Source: Candidula unifasciata (Eukaryota; Mollusca; Gastropoda; Stylommatophora; Geomitridae). From it: a DNA stretch of 64,000 nt. Location: contig CAJHNH020002058.1 in assembly GCA_905116865.2 (NCBI GenBank), forward strand, positions 37,501-101,500, read 5' to 3'. Below, one piece after another: positions 11,293-23,300 of the stretch; positions within the stretch are counted from its first letter, which is position 1, and each line of letters opens with the position of its first letter. The position numbers and the translations under genes were made by a program. The notes under the pieces are model-generated. The model was not told the DNA's origin. It searched no databases and saw nothing but the letters and a program-made list of their open reading frames with translations.

Positions 11293-11540
11293 CCGTGAGT
11301 GGCCGTTGTGTAGCGGCTAGTTGCTAGTCTGCAGATCGGAAGGTTGTGGGTTCAGATCCTGACGGATTCGGATTTTTTGTTTTTTTTTCATAGATGACCT
11401 TTTCTCCCAGGTCAAATCAGCCTTGAGTAGGTAACAGGTGAAGTCCTGGGAAGTAAAGGCGGCAGGCATGATGCTGACCACATCACCCACCAAGTGCCGA
11501 TTAGTCTATAAAATGTAGGTCTAGCCCTATATGCCCAGTA
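11293..11540 (+). repeat. SINE family A
   Basis: Head GTGTAGCGGCTAGTTGCTAG with B box GGTTGTGGGTTCAGATCC; the body is complete to TAGGTCTAGCCCTATATGCCC. Confidence 0.8.
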
Positions 11541-12165
11541 GGTTACCCTTACTTATAATCATCACCATTCTACTGTTCCGTTTTATATGTCAAAAAGGGC
11601 TAAAAGACTAAACCCACAATATGCTCTATCGGACGCAAATCTTTTCTACATTGTTCTTAGGCGGAATCTTGTCCTGCAGCTTTAGTCTCTCGTGTTTTTT
11701 TCTTGATATTCATAATAAACATATCATTAAATGAACATAACATGCTTTACTGATAAAATACAACTACTATGTGAAAGATGGGTGTTTGGAAGGGCCGAAT
11801 GTAACACGGGCCTGCGTGTCCAATTTGCGACCCTTTGAAAATAAATTTCGTTCGTTCGTTCTCTCATCAATGTTTGCCGCAGATTTTCTCGCTGATGTCC
11901 TCGCTTTTCAACCCATTTGTTTCATATTTCAATGATTCCTCACGGCGAAATATACGAAACAATACGTTGTGCAATCTACTGGGTTTTTTTTTTTTTTATT
12001 CGTTTAAATTTAAATTTACAGCAATGGGTATGTTTGGTTCAACCCAGGGATGTTTCAGCACATGTTTTAGTATTTTTCCAGGACCGTAACTCAAACCCTA
12101 TTCGGCCCGGCCAGCATGATTGAATTCAAACGTTTCGTTTGAAGTTGAAGGGAATATGTTTAATG
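11541..12165. other. AT-rich stretch, nothing recognised
   Basis: Short T run at 11983-11997; TTCGTTCGTTCG at about 11849. No frame or repeat match. Confidence 0.35.
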
Positions 12166-12500
12166 GGCAAGACACCAACAGTCTGCATAAAATAAGCCAC
12201 AACTGTAAAATGGATGTTTATTCAACACTCTAGTCCTGGGAGAAAGACTAAAGTCTAGTCAAGGACAAACAATCAGAGTTTTCCCCCGAAGTTTACAGCC
12301 AGTTGGCAAAGAAAAAGTACCGACTGAAATCCTTCTCTTTCAACCGCTCTGAACTATAGGGCAAAGTGTTGGTGGTTTATCTGCTTCTGGACTTTGGTCT
12401 TGTTTCAAAGCCTAAGTTTTGTGTGCACGTCCTTTTTACAGATTTGGTATGTTTTATGCAGACTGTTGGTTCCTCTTATCTCCGCCAGATTCGAAGGAAA
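12166..12500. repeat. Two family-B repeats in head-on inverted arrangement
   Basis: 12166-12345 is forward (AACAGTCTGCATAAAATAAG, AGTTTACAGCC) and about 12360-12500 is reverse (TTATGCAGACTGTTGGTTCC), so the pair could form a hairpin. Confidence 0.55.
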
Positions 12501-12599
12501 CATTCCTAACTAGTCTACTTTTTCCAACAAGGCATTATGTCGACTCCCCTCCGGCTCACCAATGGCACCCACAACCCACCAGGGGGATGGTTTAAATTT

Positions 12600-12960
12600 C
12601 AGTCTGATCATCAATAATACGGTTCCTTTAGATTTCCTCCAGGCCAAGCCGGTGTGTTGGGAAATGAGCAGGCAGATAGACATACCGGCTCTGTGCCACT
12701 TGGTAGTGAATTGATGTATGACAAGCTAAATATTGTGAGGGCCTTTTGGGAACGAGTAAACAGTGGCAGATAGATCACTACTGTCTGAGGAGAATGGCGC
12801 TGCGAGGAGTTCCCAAGGTATCTGGCCGACACTCAACACTTAAGGAAAGGATGAGACGGATATACAGTGAGACGGTTACCGGTACCATTGGAATTGCAAC
12901 TCTTCGCTTGCTGCTGAAGATTGGGGCGGAGCCCTTATGAGAGTGTTTCGAGTGCTGTGA
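12600..12960 (+). pseudogene. Non-LTR retrotransposon RNase H C-terminal fragment
   Basis: FPPGQAGVLGNEQADRHTGS is the PGH-G-x-x-GNE-AD motif carrying the last catalytic Asp of RNase H (the H is Q here). It is followed by ELMYDKLNIVRAFWERVN, shared with 58060-58380. One frameshift near 12770 then continues VPKVSGRHSTLKERMRR. Confidence 0.7.
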
Positions 12961-13189
12961 TGTGAATTCTCATTTCAACATTCAAAATTCAGATTTCCGG
13001 ATTACGGTAATGAATGAAACTCTAGGGCTCTATTTTATTTAGTTGAATTACATTTTTGAGTACGTTTCTTTTTAACTAAATTTCGAAGAACTGTTTTATT
13101 CACTTCAACAAAAATTATGTATAACTGTTTTATTTAGGAGGTGAACATTAAAATCTGATTTGCTTTTCACTTGTTAGTTAATTATATGA

Positions 13190-13450
13190 ACAACAAATGA
13201 AGTGGTTTGGACACCTAACAAGAATGCCCTGATGCTACCTGCCGAGGCGAGCCACACTAAAACGTTACAACGGGTATAGAGCGAGTGGAAGACCTCGGAC
13301 AATATGGAGTGATGGCATTAAGAACAGCCTTACAGAAATGAACATCAGTCTTAAAAGTGCTCTTGACTGAGCCCATCAACAAACATTACATCTCCCCCCG
13401 ACACTTCGATGAGGTACAAGGTGGAGGAGAAGAAGAAGAAGAAGAAGAAG
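13190..13450 (+). pseudogene. Non-LTR retrotransposon 3' fragment ending in (GAA)n
   Basis: Begins inside KWFGHLTRMP and ends CGATGAGGTACAAGGTGGAG followed by (GAA)7. This end shows that the family has a GAA microsatellite tail rather than poly(A). Confidence 0.75.
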
Positions 13451-14437
13451 TTAATTGTATTTCTTTACAGTATGGTATTTGTGGTAATTTTCTGTTAAAT
13501 GTTTACAGCATCTTCGTTAACTGACCCGCTGTGTCATTATATGTTTCTTAGGGTTGGAAGTCTATTTCTCCATTTCGTTCCATTCTGTGCAGTATGTTGG
13601 ATAGCATGGACGGAATTACTTCCATGGCAGCAAATTTAACCATTAAAAAACTCAGACATTTTTCCAAATCCAGCAGCCCTGTAATTTCAAGAAAGCCTGG
13701 AGATATACTGAAAATATAGGTATCTGTACATATTTAATACATACCAATTCCGTGCTTGTGTCACAGCTCGCTGCTATCATTCCGTCTAGAATCCTACCCC
13801 GAGATACCACTCCCCAGCTGTATCATCACTAGTCGGTGAATGATACCTTTTACACCAGACAAAACCCATTAATTTATCACAAGTGATACGAACCTTTTGT
13901 GTGCTCCACTGTACCTAGACTCAAAACTAGGACGCTAGCTCTGAGATAAGGTATACTACAGTGGCGAAGATACAAAGAATACAATGTGGGGTGGGGAAAA
14001 CCCCTTTATAATACTTTAGAAGAGGAAAAGGGCCTCAAAGGGCGCTCGAATTGCCCCAGACTCCAAGCTCCGGTGCTTGCGGTACACGTTTAAAACACAA
14101 TGTTCCTAGTTAAAGCAAAAGATTAGAGAGTATGTTTTAGATACGATGAATGTTGGAGTGACGAATCTGGCATGTCTGGTTTATCTGTTGAGTCTTTACT
14201 TTAGTCTGTATACACACGTTGTTTCTTTGTCTATCTGTCAGAGCTAATACCTACACACTCCTGGGAAACGCAGTAATGTGTCAGCTTAAGGTTTCTTTTT
14301 GCAAGGTCAGTGAATGTTTCTTACCCGTGTGTATGATATATGCTGATGTATAAAGGGTATGTGTCTGAAACAAGTGGGTACTGTCAAGTAGTAATGTACC
14401 CTGATTATAGAATATGGAAGATTTATTAAAGAAGCAG
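13451..14437. other. Unannotated stretch
   Basis: No coherent coding frame, tRNA-like head or repeat partner found in the window. Confidence 0.35.
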
Positions 14438-14712
14438 GCGCCGAGGTGGTCTAGCCGCTAGATGCTCGCCTGTGGATCAGAAGGTCTTGGGTTCGGTTCA
14501 AGATGGGATCCGGACTTTTTTATTTTAATGACTTTGGCTTCCACGTCGACCCAAACTTGTAGCTGTACCAGATGAGATGCTGACCACATCAGCCACCGAG
14601 TGCCGTTTGGTATAAAAAATATAGGTCTAACCCAGGTCCAGCCAGGACCCCTGAAGGCGGGGGAAAAGTGTCCAGCCAGGACCCCTGAAGGCGTGGGAAA
14701 GAGTCCTTTAAT
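14438..14712 (+). repeat. SINE family A with duplicated tail
   Basis: Head GCCGAGGTGGTCTAGCCGC with B box GGTCTTGGGTTCGGTTC. The 3' part carries a 35-bp direct duplication (about 14635-14705, GTCCAGCCAGGACCCCTGAA twice). Confidence 0.75.
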
Positions 14713-15189
14713 TTGTTTTCAGTTTTTTCTAAATCAAAGAAGTAGGCACGTCGATACAGAGAAAGCATCCAGCCACCATAGGCATTTTTTGACAGAAATA
14801 TAGGGTGAGTCTCAAACAGCATATCCCAGTTAAAGAGCATAATAATAATAATGTGCTGATTAGTAAACAATATAATAATACAGTCAAATTATGAAATGGT
14901 TAAATGGGATTGCTTAACCTCTTTACGGCTATTGAGTAGAGTGTCACTCGGACCAACACCCTCCCTCAATAATATATATTATGTGCATGCGACAGCGGCC
15001 ACCACCCCCTCCTCCCCCAGCTTCGACGGGCTGGCTAAACCAGGAGAGGGTAACCGACCTGGTTGTAAACCACTCGGTGTTAAAGATATGCCTACGCTGC
15101 ATGCAAAGACTGGACTCGGCGGATTGTTCTGATGAAACCTCTTTTTGGTTCAACCGACAAGAAGGCGATTACCGGCAGGCTCTGTGAAG

Positions 15190-15690
15190 AGTTGCCAGCA
15201 AAGCTCAGCGTGTGTGTGTGCGCTGAGTGATTCTTTGAGCATGATCCCGCGGGTTGAGGTAGGCTGGTTACGCAGACAGTGGTTTGAGTCATTGCAAAAC
15301 TCTCCTGTGTGTACAGTTACTTTCATATTCGTCCCAGGGTATGCAGGCGTTGTTGGTAATGAAAGAGCTGATAGACTGGTAGGTGCTGCAATAATTTAAG
15401 ATGGCCGGCCCATGGATTACGCAGACATTGTCATTGTCCTTAGATAGATGGGACGTTCTGAGGATTTTGGAAGCAACGTGTCCACAACACTGCTAAGAAT
15501 ACGAGAATTTGAAGTAAAGATCGGCACAGCCAAGCATGAGAAGCACACCGGACGCACACGAAGTCTTGTTAACCAACATAGAACTGGCACTATTACCCAC
15601 GCGACGCTAGTGAATATGTTGAGATGGCAATCTGGTGCACATATAGATGTGTCCAGAGTGAGGCCAAGATAATATAGCTCATAACTCATA
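15190..15690 (+). pseudogene. Non-LTR RNase H end plus conserved C-terminal domain
   Basis: ALSDSLSM (third RNase H Asp) and VPGYAGVVGNERADRLVGAA (last Asp) are followed after about 45 bases by IGTAKHEKHTGRTRSLVNQH and RTGTITHATL. This G-x-A-x-H...GR-R...VNQ...TG domain recurs at 35330, 42085 (-) and 42500. Decayed by frameshifts. The DNA at 15700-16130 looks like its 3' UTR, ending at an A run (16091-16113). Confidence 0.65.
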
Positions 15691-16499
15691 ATTCAGGGCA
15701 CTTAAGACGCATTGGTCATCCACTGCACCTAGGCCAATTTCCAATCGTCTCGAGACTGTCCTGCCTTTGGATCAAGATGGACAGAGGCGAGAGAGGTCGA
15801 CGAATTGCGCAACTCTTCCTCCCTTAAATCCAAGTCCTTGCGCAAGTCACTTTCATCCAGTTATCATCCAATTGTCATCCTCATCAATCTTTCCAGGTCA
15901 TATGGCGGTGGTCGAGCGACCTAATCAGTCAACTTCGCACTCATAATCATTGATCATTACTAATTTGGATGAAAAGTAGTCTTCATCGCTTGTGCTGGAC
16001 GAACAACAACAATATTATAATCTATCTTTCTTTGTAAACTGAGGTGAAAAAGACGGTTCTTGTGGGGTTATATAGAGCCAATCTTGATATACAAAAAAAA
16101 AAAAAAAAAAAAACGGTCTGCTACAAAAGTTTTATATTTGTGATATGTTAGGTGTTGGACCGGTGGCTGGCTTAACAGTCAAGAACTTTGGGGTGTCACG
16201 CTTTAGATAAAAGTTCAAATCAAGCATTATTAAGATTGTGCATCTTTTTTTTTCTGTCGAGTAGGGGGGCACACCTGCCCACTGCATGTCGACAGCACTC
16301 CTATCTTCTACATACATGGCAAACAATTGTAAATGAGTTATGAGTTGGATTATCTTCTCAGCACTCCGGACACATCCATATGTGCTCATATACCCCTTTA
16401 GAGTATTCATCAGTGTTGGGCGGTTGATAATGCCAGTAGTATGCAGGTTGACACAAAAATTGTGTGCATCCGGTGTGCCTCTAATTCCTAGCTGTGCCT

Positions 16500-16772
16500 A
16501 TATTTATTCCAAATAAGTAGTGATGTGGCCACATTGCTTCCAAAATCCCCCTAACTTTCTGTCTCTCTAAGGGTATTGACAATGTCTGAGTGATCCATAG
16601 ACCGCAACTGCATCTAATGCAGAACCTGCCAATGTATCAGCTCTTTTATTGCCAACAACACCTGCATGTCCTGGGACAAATTTGAAGGTGAATGAACACA
16701 CAGGATAGTTTTGGAATGACTCACGTTCCTATTTGCGCACGGAGCATACCTCGACACGCTCGTAGAATCACT

Positions 16773-16816
<44 letters not shown>

Positions 16817-16930
16817 GAATAGGCCTGGGATTCTAGCCACATGAAAGCTTGTGTCACCGCTATCACCTCTATCATCAGACTGCTAGTCGTCATGGAGTTG
16901 GCACTGCTGGCTTCTTGGACTTCTTGTGGA
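16500..16930 (-). pseudogene. Non-LTR RNase H remnant interrupted by (CA)n
   Basis: The minus strand reads SSLMIEVIAVTQAFMWLESQ (catalytic Glu), then a (CA)n block at 16774-16814, then LSDST (Asp) and FVPGHAGVVGNKRADTLAGS (Asp). The same family as 15190-15690, on the other strand. Confidence 0.65.
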
Positions 16931-17212
16931 CTTCTTGGACGTCTTGGACTTTTTTGGAATTTTAGGGGACTTTTTGGACTTTTTTGGAATTCTTGGGGAC
17001 TTCTTGGACTTTTGGACTCCTTAGACTCCTTGGACTTCTTGGACTTTTTGGACTTTTTGGGGATTTCTTGGACTTTTGGACTCCTTAGACTTCTTGGACT
17101 TTTGGACTCCTTAGACTTCTTGGACTTCGTGGACTTCTTAGACTTCTTGGACTTTTTGGACTTCGTGGACTTCTTCGACTCCTTAGACTCCTTGGACTTC
17201 TTGGACTTCTGC
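16915..17212 (+). repeat. Degenerate minisatellite, TTGGACTTC-type units
   Basis: Units of 9-15 bases (CTTCTTGGACTTTTTGGACTC) are repeated about 25 times. They give a KS/KE-rich frame on the minus strand fused to the RNase H remnant below 16930. Confidence 0.8.
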
Positions 17213-17532
17213 CTACAGAGCCAGTTGTAAATTCCCATGCACTCTTGTGAATACAAACAGTAATGGCTCTTGAACAGTAGGGTTTGGGCCTGAGATTGCA
17301 GACTCGTATGGCTAGGCAGAAACCATGGACTCTGCTGGTTAGCATATTACCCCCCCCCCCTTTTCCCCCACGATTTGTTCTGTTGTTTTAATATGTATTG
17401 TTGTATTTATGTAATATAGAATAAAATAATTCCTTGAGGTCCCAGAGATGCGGTTTTACAAAATAGTCCATAAGAATTGTTTAGGCGAGCCGAAGAAAGC
17501 AAACAGGTTTTTTTTTAAAGAAGGGAGAGGGG

Positions 17533-17535
17533 GAG

Positions 17536-17616
<81 letters not shown>
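17533..17616 (+). repeat. (GA)n microsatellite
   Basis: About 40 GA dinucleotides with few interruptions. Confidence 0.95.
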
Positions 17617-17860
17617 CCAAGACAACTTATCTGAGACATCTGAAAGAGAAGGTCATCATTTTTGGTTATGTAATGAGAAGAAGGAGACTTGACTGTGTTG
17701 TGACCACGCGAAAGATTTGGGGGGTGGAAAAACACAGGGGTGTACAAACCGAATGAAGATGTGTCAGCACATAAACTGATACATACTGGGGAAGATTGCA
17801 GACTGTAGAGAAGCATGATCGTCCATGCCAGTCAGCAAGCAACTTGATGATGGTGATGAA
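17615..17860 (+). pseudogene. Non-LTR retrotransposon 3' fragment next to a (GA)n tract
   Basis: Matches the 10640-10890 family (GTGTTGTGACCACGCGAAAGAT; GTCAGCAAGCAACTTGATGA). Confidence 0.65.
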
Positions 17861-17931
17861 AGTTATTTTATTCATCTGTTAACTCATATTACGTTCCCTG
17901 AATCCAAAAAAGTATACTTTTCGACTCATTA

Positions 17932-18097
17932 GTGCTTCCTTTGAAGTCGGAGTGCATCTGCCCGAGTGGCAAGAAACAACCAACTGCACACAAATAAGCC
18001 AGTAAAACGGATGCACATACACAACTCAGGTCCTGTCACAATGTCGAAGTTCAAATGCACGAACAACCAAGAATTTTTGTTGGAGTTACTTCCGGGA
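17932..18097 (+). repeat. Family-B repeat abutting a SINE
   Basis: GAAGTCGGAGTGCATCTGCC, then AACTGCACACAAATAAGCCA and TTTTGTTGGAGTTACTTCC. The SINE at 18098 begins in its end. Confidence 0.65.
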
Positions 18098-18335
18098 GGA
18101 GTCCCCGTGGCGGAGCGGCTAGTAATCGCCGCGGACCGGAAGGTCGTGGGTTCGCTTCCTGGCGGAGCCGGACTTTTTTTCAAAAATGACTTCGGCTCCC
18201 AGGTCGACCGAGCCTTGAGTGGGTACCGAGTGCAGTCCCCGGAAGTTAGGGCGACCGGCTTGACGCTGACCACATCATTCATCTTGTGCCGGTTGGTCTA
18301 TAAAAATTTCGGTCTAGCCCTATACGAAAAGGGTC
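18098..18335 (+). repeat. SINE family A, best-preserved copy
   Basis: A-box-like GTGGCGGAGCGGCTAG and B-box GGTCGTGGGTTCGCTTCC give a clear pol III type-2 promoter. The complete body and A-rich CAA-repeat tail follow at 18344-18385. Confidence 0.85.
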
Positions 18336-18709
18336 CTTTTAAATACAAAACAAACAACAACAACAACAAAAAGAAGAAAAAAGAAGAACACTACATGCAT
18401 AAAAAGTCCATGCATTGCAGGCGCACGCATTTAGATAAACCAGAAAGATGCACAACAGGCGTTTTCATGTCCTTGCACAACTTGGATAGTTTTGAATCTA
18501 GCACCTATCTCTACCTGTACCAATTCTAGCAAAATAGCAAGTGTTTTTTTCACCTTTGAATAGCCTCTGTCAGAATAAGTATCGCAATATTGTGACGTTG
18601 CCCTTCCAAGATATAAAGACCTTGAATAGGCTGTGACTAACTAACGACTGAAAATTTAAGAATCACTGTACGAAGTGATAACCATGCGCAATTGACACTC
18701 GTCTCCATA

Positions 18710-20265
18710 TTTGCAGGACCAACTCTCTTCAAACGGGCGACACAGCTCAGTCTTGTACCTGCTGGCATTCACTAACTTCTGCGATCCATTTCTGTCACCA
18801 TCTGTGGTGTCGCTCCAACTACGATCTAGCTTCCGGTGCTGGGCACCTGAACTTTCTCGAATGGAGGGGACGGCTGAAGAGTTCTATGAATACGGGGTTA
18901 TCTCCAGAGGAAACACTAGAATATGGAATAGCTGCTTGGGGCACAGCAGCTAAATCAAATTTTCAGAAAGTCTCAAAGATCAAAAACCATGCTCTCCGTA
19001 TTATGACAGGGGCAATGCGCTCTACGCCCATGTCAGACATGGAAACAATTACTGGTCTCCATGATCTGGAAGACAGGAGAGACACAAAGCCCCTCACCCA
19101 GCTCTCCAAATACCACCACTTTAAAGAACAATCCATGCACAGCCGACTGCAGAAATCCCAGAAGGCTAGACTAAAGAAAACCTGTTTTTATTAAGAACGC
19201 AAATGCCAAGCTCGCTGTCCTTAAACTCCCTCCCATAATACCAAATGTTCCCCTGAAACCTTACAACGACTGTCCCCCCCCCCCCCCCCCCCATCCCTTG
19301 GCTTAGTGATAGCCTGCCAACAGTCAGAACCACTGTAACAGGGATCTCCTCCAAATCATCAGTGAGCAGCACTGATATGAAATCAACTACAGAAGGAGAG
19401 ATGAACAGACTTTATCCACGCCAGAGTTTGATTAGAGTGTATACAGATGGTTCAGCCAAGAGAGCAGTAAGAGGCGGAGGATGAGGAATACATATAGAAT
19501 GCCCAAATTGTTTAAAAATCAGCCAGGCTGTACCAACAGGTTCATTTTCCTATAATTACAGAACAGAGGCAGAAGCACTTCTGGCGGCATATTTTTTCCT
19601 GAATGGACAACAGCACAGAAAATATAACAGTTGTCTTTCTGACTGATGCTATGTCAGTTCTACAAGCAATTGTAAACCCAAAAACACAGTTTGTGGACTT
19701 GACACAACAACTGATTCACTTGGGCTCTTCAGTAGAACAATCTGTACTGCAGTGGATTCCAGGTCACTGTGGCTTGGAAGGCAATGAAATAGTGGACAGA
19801 TTAGCCAGAAGCAGAAGTGACATAATACAACCAAATAGCGACTTAACCCACCAAGAGACGAAAACATTATCTAGTATCCAAGAAAGGTGGCTGGATACCC
19901 ACACCAGAATTTCTTTCTCCCCAAGACTCTCTTCATCGCCTCTCTAGAGAGGGACAGTGTATTATATTCAGATTAAGGACTGGGCACAACAGATTTCGTC
20001 AAAATACGTTCAAATTGTTTGGTGTAGGAAACACGGTGACGTGTCCCCGCAGCGTGGCACCCGAAAATGCTGATCATGTTCTCAAACACTGTCAACTGTA
20101 TGCTGACAACAGAGACGCAATCTGGCCCGTTCCAACCACAATGAAGACAAAACTATATGTTGCATGAGAAGATATGGACTGCACGATAGCTTTCATAAAG
20201 GCTACCGGCCTCCTGATATAAGTTTTCTGACAGAAGGATCGAAGAAGAAGAAGAAGAAGACTGTA
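18710..20265 (+). pseudogene. Non-LTR retrotransposon ORF2 C-terminal half with RNase H and zinc-type tail
   Basis: The RT end (NHALRIMTGAMRSTPMSDMET) is followed by an RNase H domain in which all four catalytic acidic positions are visible: TDGS, TEAEA, LTDAMS and GHCGLEGNEIVDRLA. RTGH and ADHVLKHCQLYADNRDAIWP follow, then a (GAA)n tail at 20241-20260. Several stops and frameshifts (stop after RGGG, shift near 19600) make it inactive. This is the most complete LINE piece in the window. RNase H after RT points to I/Jockey-group relatives. Confidence 0.8.
19274..19293 (+). repeat. C homopolymer inside the LINE
   Basis: A run of about 19 C; likely a slippage-prone site and a source of a frameshift. 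Confidence 0.8.
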
Positions 20266-20369
20266 CAAAATGTGTTATCCCCGAGCCTTTTCAGCTTTTG
20301 GAAAACATTTTCAAACCAGCTGAAGAATAGCCTGGACTGAATGAGCAGGAGTTACAAGACCCAGTAGAT

Positions 20370-20566
20370 CAACGGTTCTCAATCTGTGGGTCGCCACCCT
20401 TTTGGGAGTCGAAAGACCCTTTCACATGGGTAGCCTGAGATCATCGATAAATACATATTCACTGAAGTTATGGAGTAGCAACGAAAATAATTTTATGACT
20501 AGAAGGTCACAATAACATAAAGAACTGTGTTAAAGGGTCGCGGCATTGAAAGGTTGAGAACAGCTC
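20370..20566 (+). mobile_element. Short hAT element resembling SPIN-type non-autonomous transposons
   Basis: Ends CAACGGTTCTCAATCTGTGGG and AAAGGTTGAGAACAGCT, with internal GTCGAAAGACCCTTTCACA, AGTAGCAACGAAAATAATTTT and TTAAAGGGTCGCGGCATT. From memory these match the layout of the SPIN (Space Invader) hAT short elements known from several vertebrates and reported from a pond snail. No clean 8-bp TSD was found. Confidence 0.65.
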
Positions 20567-20749
20567 AAGATTGTCTAATTATTCGTAGTCAATGTCTAAT
20601 TATTCATAGTACAATTTCTATCATCATCACAACCTAAATCAAAGCAAAGTGTAAAACTATACAAACTGCAATATGGTAATAAGTAATTTATGATATTTCA
20701 ATTTAAAATAACAAATATATACTCTGAGAACTTAACTAACACTATTCAT

Positions 20750-21435
20750 TCATTCAGTAGCATGTCCCTCGCGGAACCTCGCTGCCATAACAACCCTCCG
20801 GAAAACCTTCCTATCCTGAGCAAGATGTCCTGCGTCTGATACACCCATCTGGAGATCATCTGCCACATCCTGCACCCATCTTCTCCTTGGCCTTCCTCTT
20901 CCTCTCTTCCCAGGCATATACCCCTCCATTATTGTTCTCTCTAGACTTCCATGACGTTTCAAGTGACCAAAATATTTCAATTTTCTTTGTTTTATTGTCT
21001 TTACTAGCCAACCCTCTTCAATATTCAGCTCTTGAAGTATGGATGCATTTGTTCTTTTCTTTACCCAAGATATTCTTAGAACCTGTCTGTAACATTTATA
21101 TTCAAATGCATTTATGCGCTGTTCCGCTTGTTTAGTAAGTGTCCAGGTCTCACAGGCGTATGTTGCAATGGGAAAGATGCATGCTCTTAAAAATCTGACC
21201 TTTGTAGTTCTATCAGTACAATTCCATAATTTATTCAGTTGTTTTAGTCTTTGAAAAGCAATTGATAGTCGCCGTTTAATTTCTTTCATTGTGTCACCAT
21301 TGTTGGTAACCAGTGACCCAAGATATTCGAAATTTTCCACCACTTCCAATCTTTCCTCATTAACATATATTTCCTTCTCCATGGCAGTTTTGTTTGTATG
21401 CATTATCTTTGTTTTTGCTATGTTAAGAAATTAAC
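20750..21435 (-). pseudogene. Non-LTR retrotransposon RT C-terminus, 217-residue open frame
   Basis: The frame is open from 21403 to the stop at about 20750: NEERLEVVENFEYLGSLVTN, ACIFPIATYACETWTL, then KYFGHLKRHGSLERTIMEG and KRGRGRPRRRW. This is the RT thumb and C-terminal region. A TAA at about 21427 marks 5' truncation; no catalytic RT residues remain. The intact frame implies a recent insertion. Confidence 0.8.
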
Positions 21436-21493
21436 ACTATACATTCCAATTATAACCCTGAGGCTTGAAGAGGATATTCTTGAAAAACTACAA

Positions 21494-21642
<149 letters not shown>

Positions 21643-22939
21643 AGACGGCAACGGATTGATAGATTGTAAGAAGTCACTTCCTGTGTGAACAGCAAACAAA
21701 CTGAAGCCTTTAGAAAGGTGAAGGTGAGCAGTGTTGTCACTTTGGATCTTTTACATCCAAATCTAGATCTTTTTCTTTGCATTTAGATGGTGTTTTGACG
21801 TTTATATGGTAAATGACTTTCTAGACGCTTTTCATATGAGTTAGATATTTTATAGATGTTTTTTCTGTCAGTGTCAATTTTATAATTACTGTGTATAATA
21901 TTTACTACAATATTTTTATTTTGGTCTGGCACGTACATTGTGACAACTGCCATTACTTTAACTTTGAACTCTCACTAAGGTCAACACTCAAATATCTGGC
22001 AGCCCCGGTGCTGATTAATCAAAAGCGCACGTAAATCATACTAACTTTGTTTCAACCGTAACCTCACTGTGTTGTGAATTATAGCTGTGATGCTGACTTT
22101 GTGTTTCTTTTTCAGAGGATTTAAAAAAAAATAATTGCTCACCTTCTTGTGTGGCTTTCACTTTGAAAAAAACCTTTAAACATGCTAAAAGTGAAGTATG
22201 AGCAAAAATTTCGGAAAGAGTGGTTGCATGATGACAAAATTAAAGATTGGGTGATGGCAGTTCCTGGGGATATGACTAAGGCTCGTTGTAAGGACTGCAA
22301 AAGTGAAATTAAAGCGAAAATACAAGACTTAAAGAATCATGCAGAGACTAAAAAGCATAAAACTGCAGTTCCATTCAAAGATATTACACCGCTGACATCT
22401 GTTTTCAGAACTACACTGATAAATGAATCATCAAAAGTTGGATCGGTAGCAATGTTTATAAGTTGCCATTGTGTAATTTCAAACTGTGACCATTTGATTG
22501 ATTTGTTTAAAAACACTTTTTCTGACAGTAAAGTTATGGATGATGTGAAAATGCATCACAGCAAGTGTAAACATATTATAAGAAATACTTTATTTTCTCA
22601 CTTCGAAAAACATTTGATCAGTGACATTTCTACAAATAAATATAGTTTATTATTAGACGAATCAAATGATATTTCGGTACTGAAAGTGCTTGGTGGAGGT
22701 ATAGCAATGGATCGTTTTGTTTCGTTTATTTTGCTATACATTTTCGTCGGTATCTATAGACGCGATTGCGACCCGAAAATTTGAAAACCAATTGTCTGTT
22801 ATTCATAAATTATTTTTCTGTGCTCTTTACGTGAAAGATAAAATCGGAAAAGTTATTAGAAGTTATTGGAGAGATGCCAGGCTTTGACCTGAGATGGTTT
22901 TGACGCGTATAAAATAAATCGATTTTTTTGGGCAGCACG

Positions 22940-23300
22940 CAGTGAATAGCGGTAAATAATTTCGTAAATATCTTTTTAATTAGCCAGATTACCGCAAAGT
23001 GTATTGGATTTTTTAATTCTGCGTTAATTTTTATATAAGTGTGGGAAATTTCACAAAGATTGGCAATACAGCACATGTTTTAAAAAATTGTTTAGTGGCA
23101 TCACTGTTTTGGCTTTAAATCTTATAACGGTAAGTAATTTCGTAAATATCTTCTTAATTAGCAAGATTACCGCAATGTGTGTTGTATTTTTGAATTCTGC
23201 GTTAATTTTTATATAAGTGTGGGAAATTTCACAAATATTGGCAATACAGCACATGTTTAAAAAAAATTTTTTAGTGGCATCACTGTTTTGGTTTTAAATT
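22940..23300 (+). repeat. Tandem duplication, two units of about 175 bp
   Basis: Unit 1 (about 22947-23118) and unit 2 (about 23119-23300) share TAATTTCGTAAATATCTT, TATAAGTGTGGGAAATTTCAC and TTTAGTGGCATCACTGTTTT. Confidence 0.8.

Noticed and set aside
17448..17816. Frames rich in Arg-Glu or Ser-Leu
   Set aside because: (GA)n microsatellite read on each strand.
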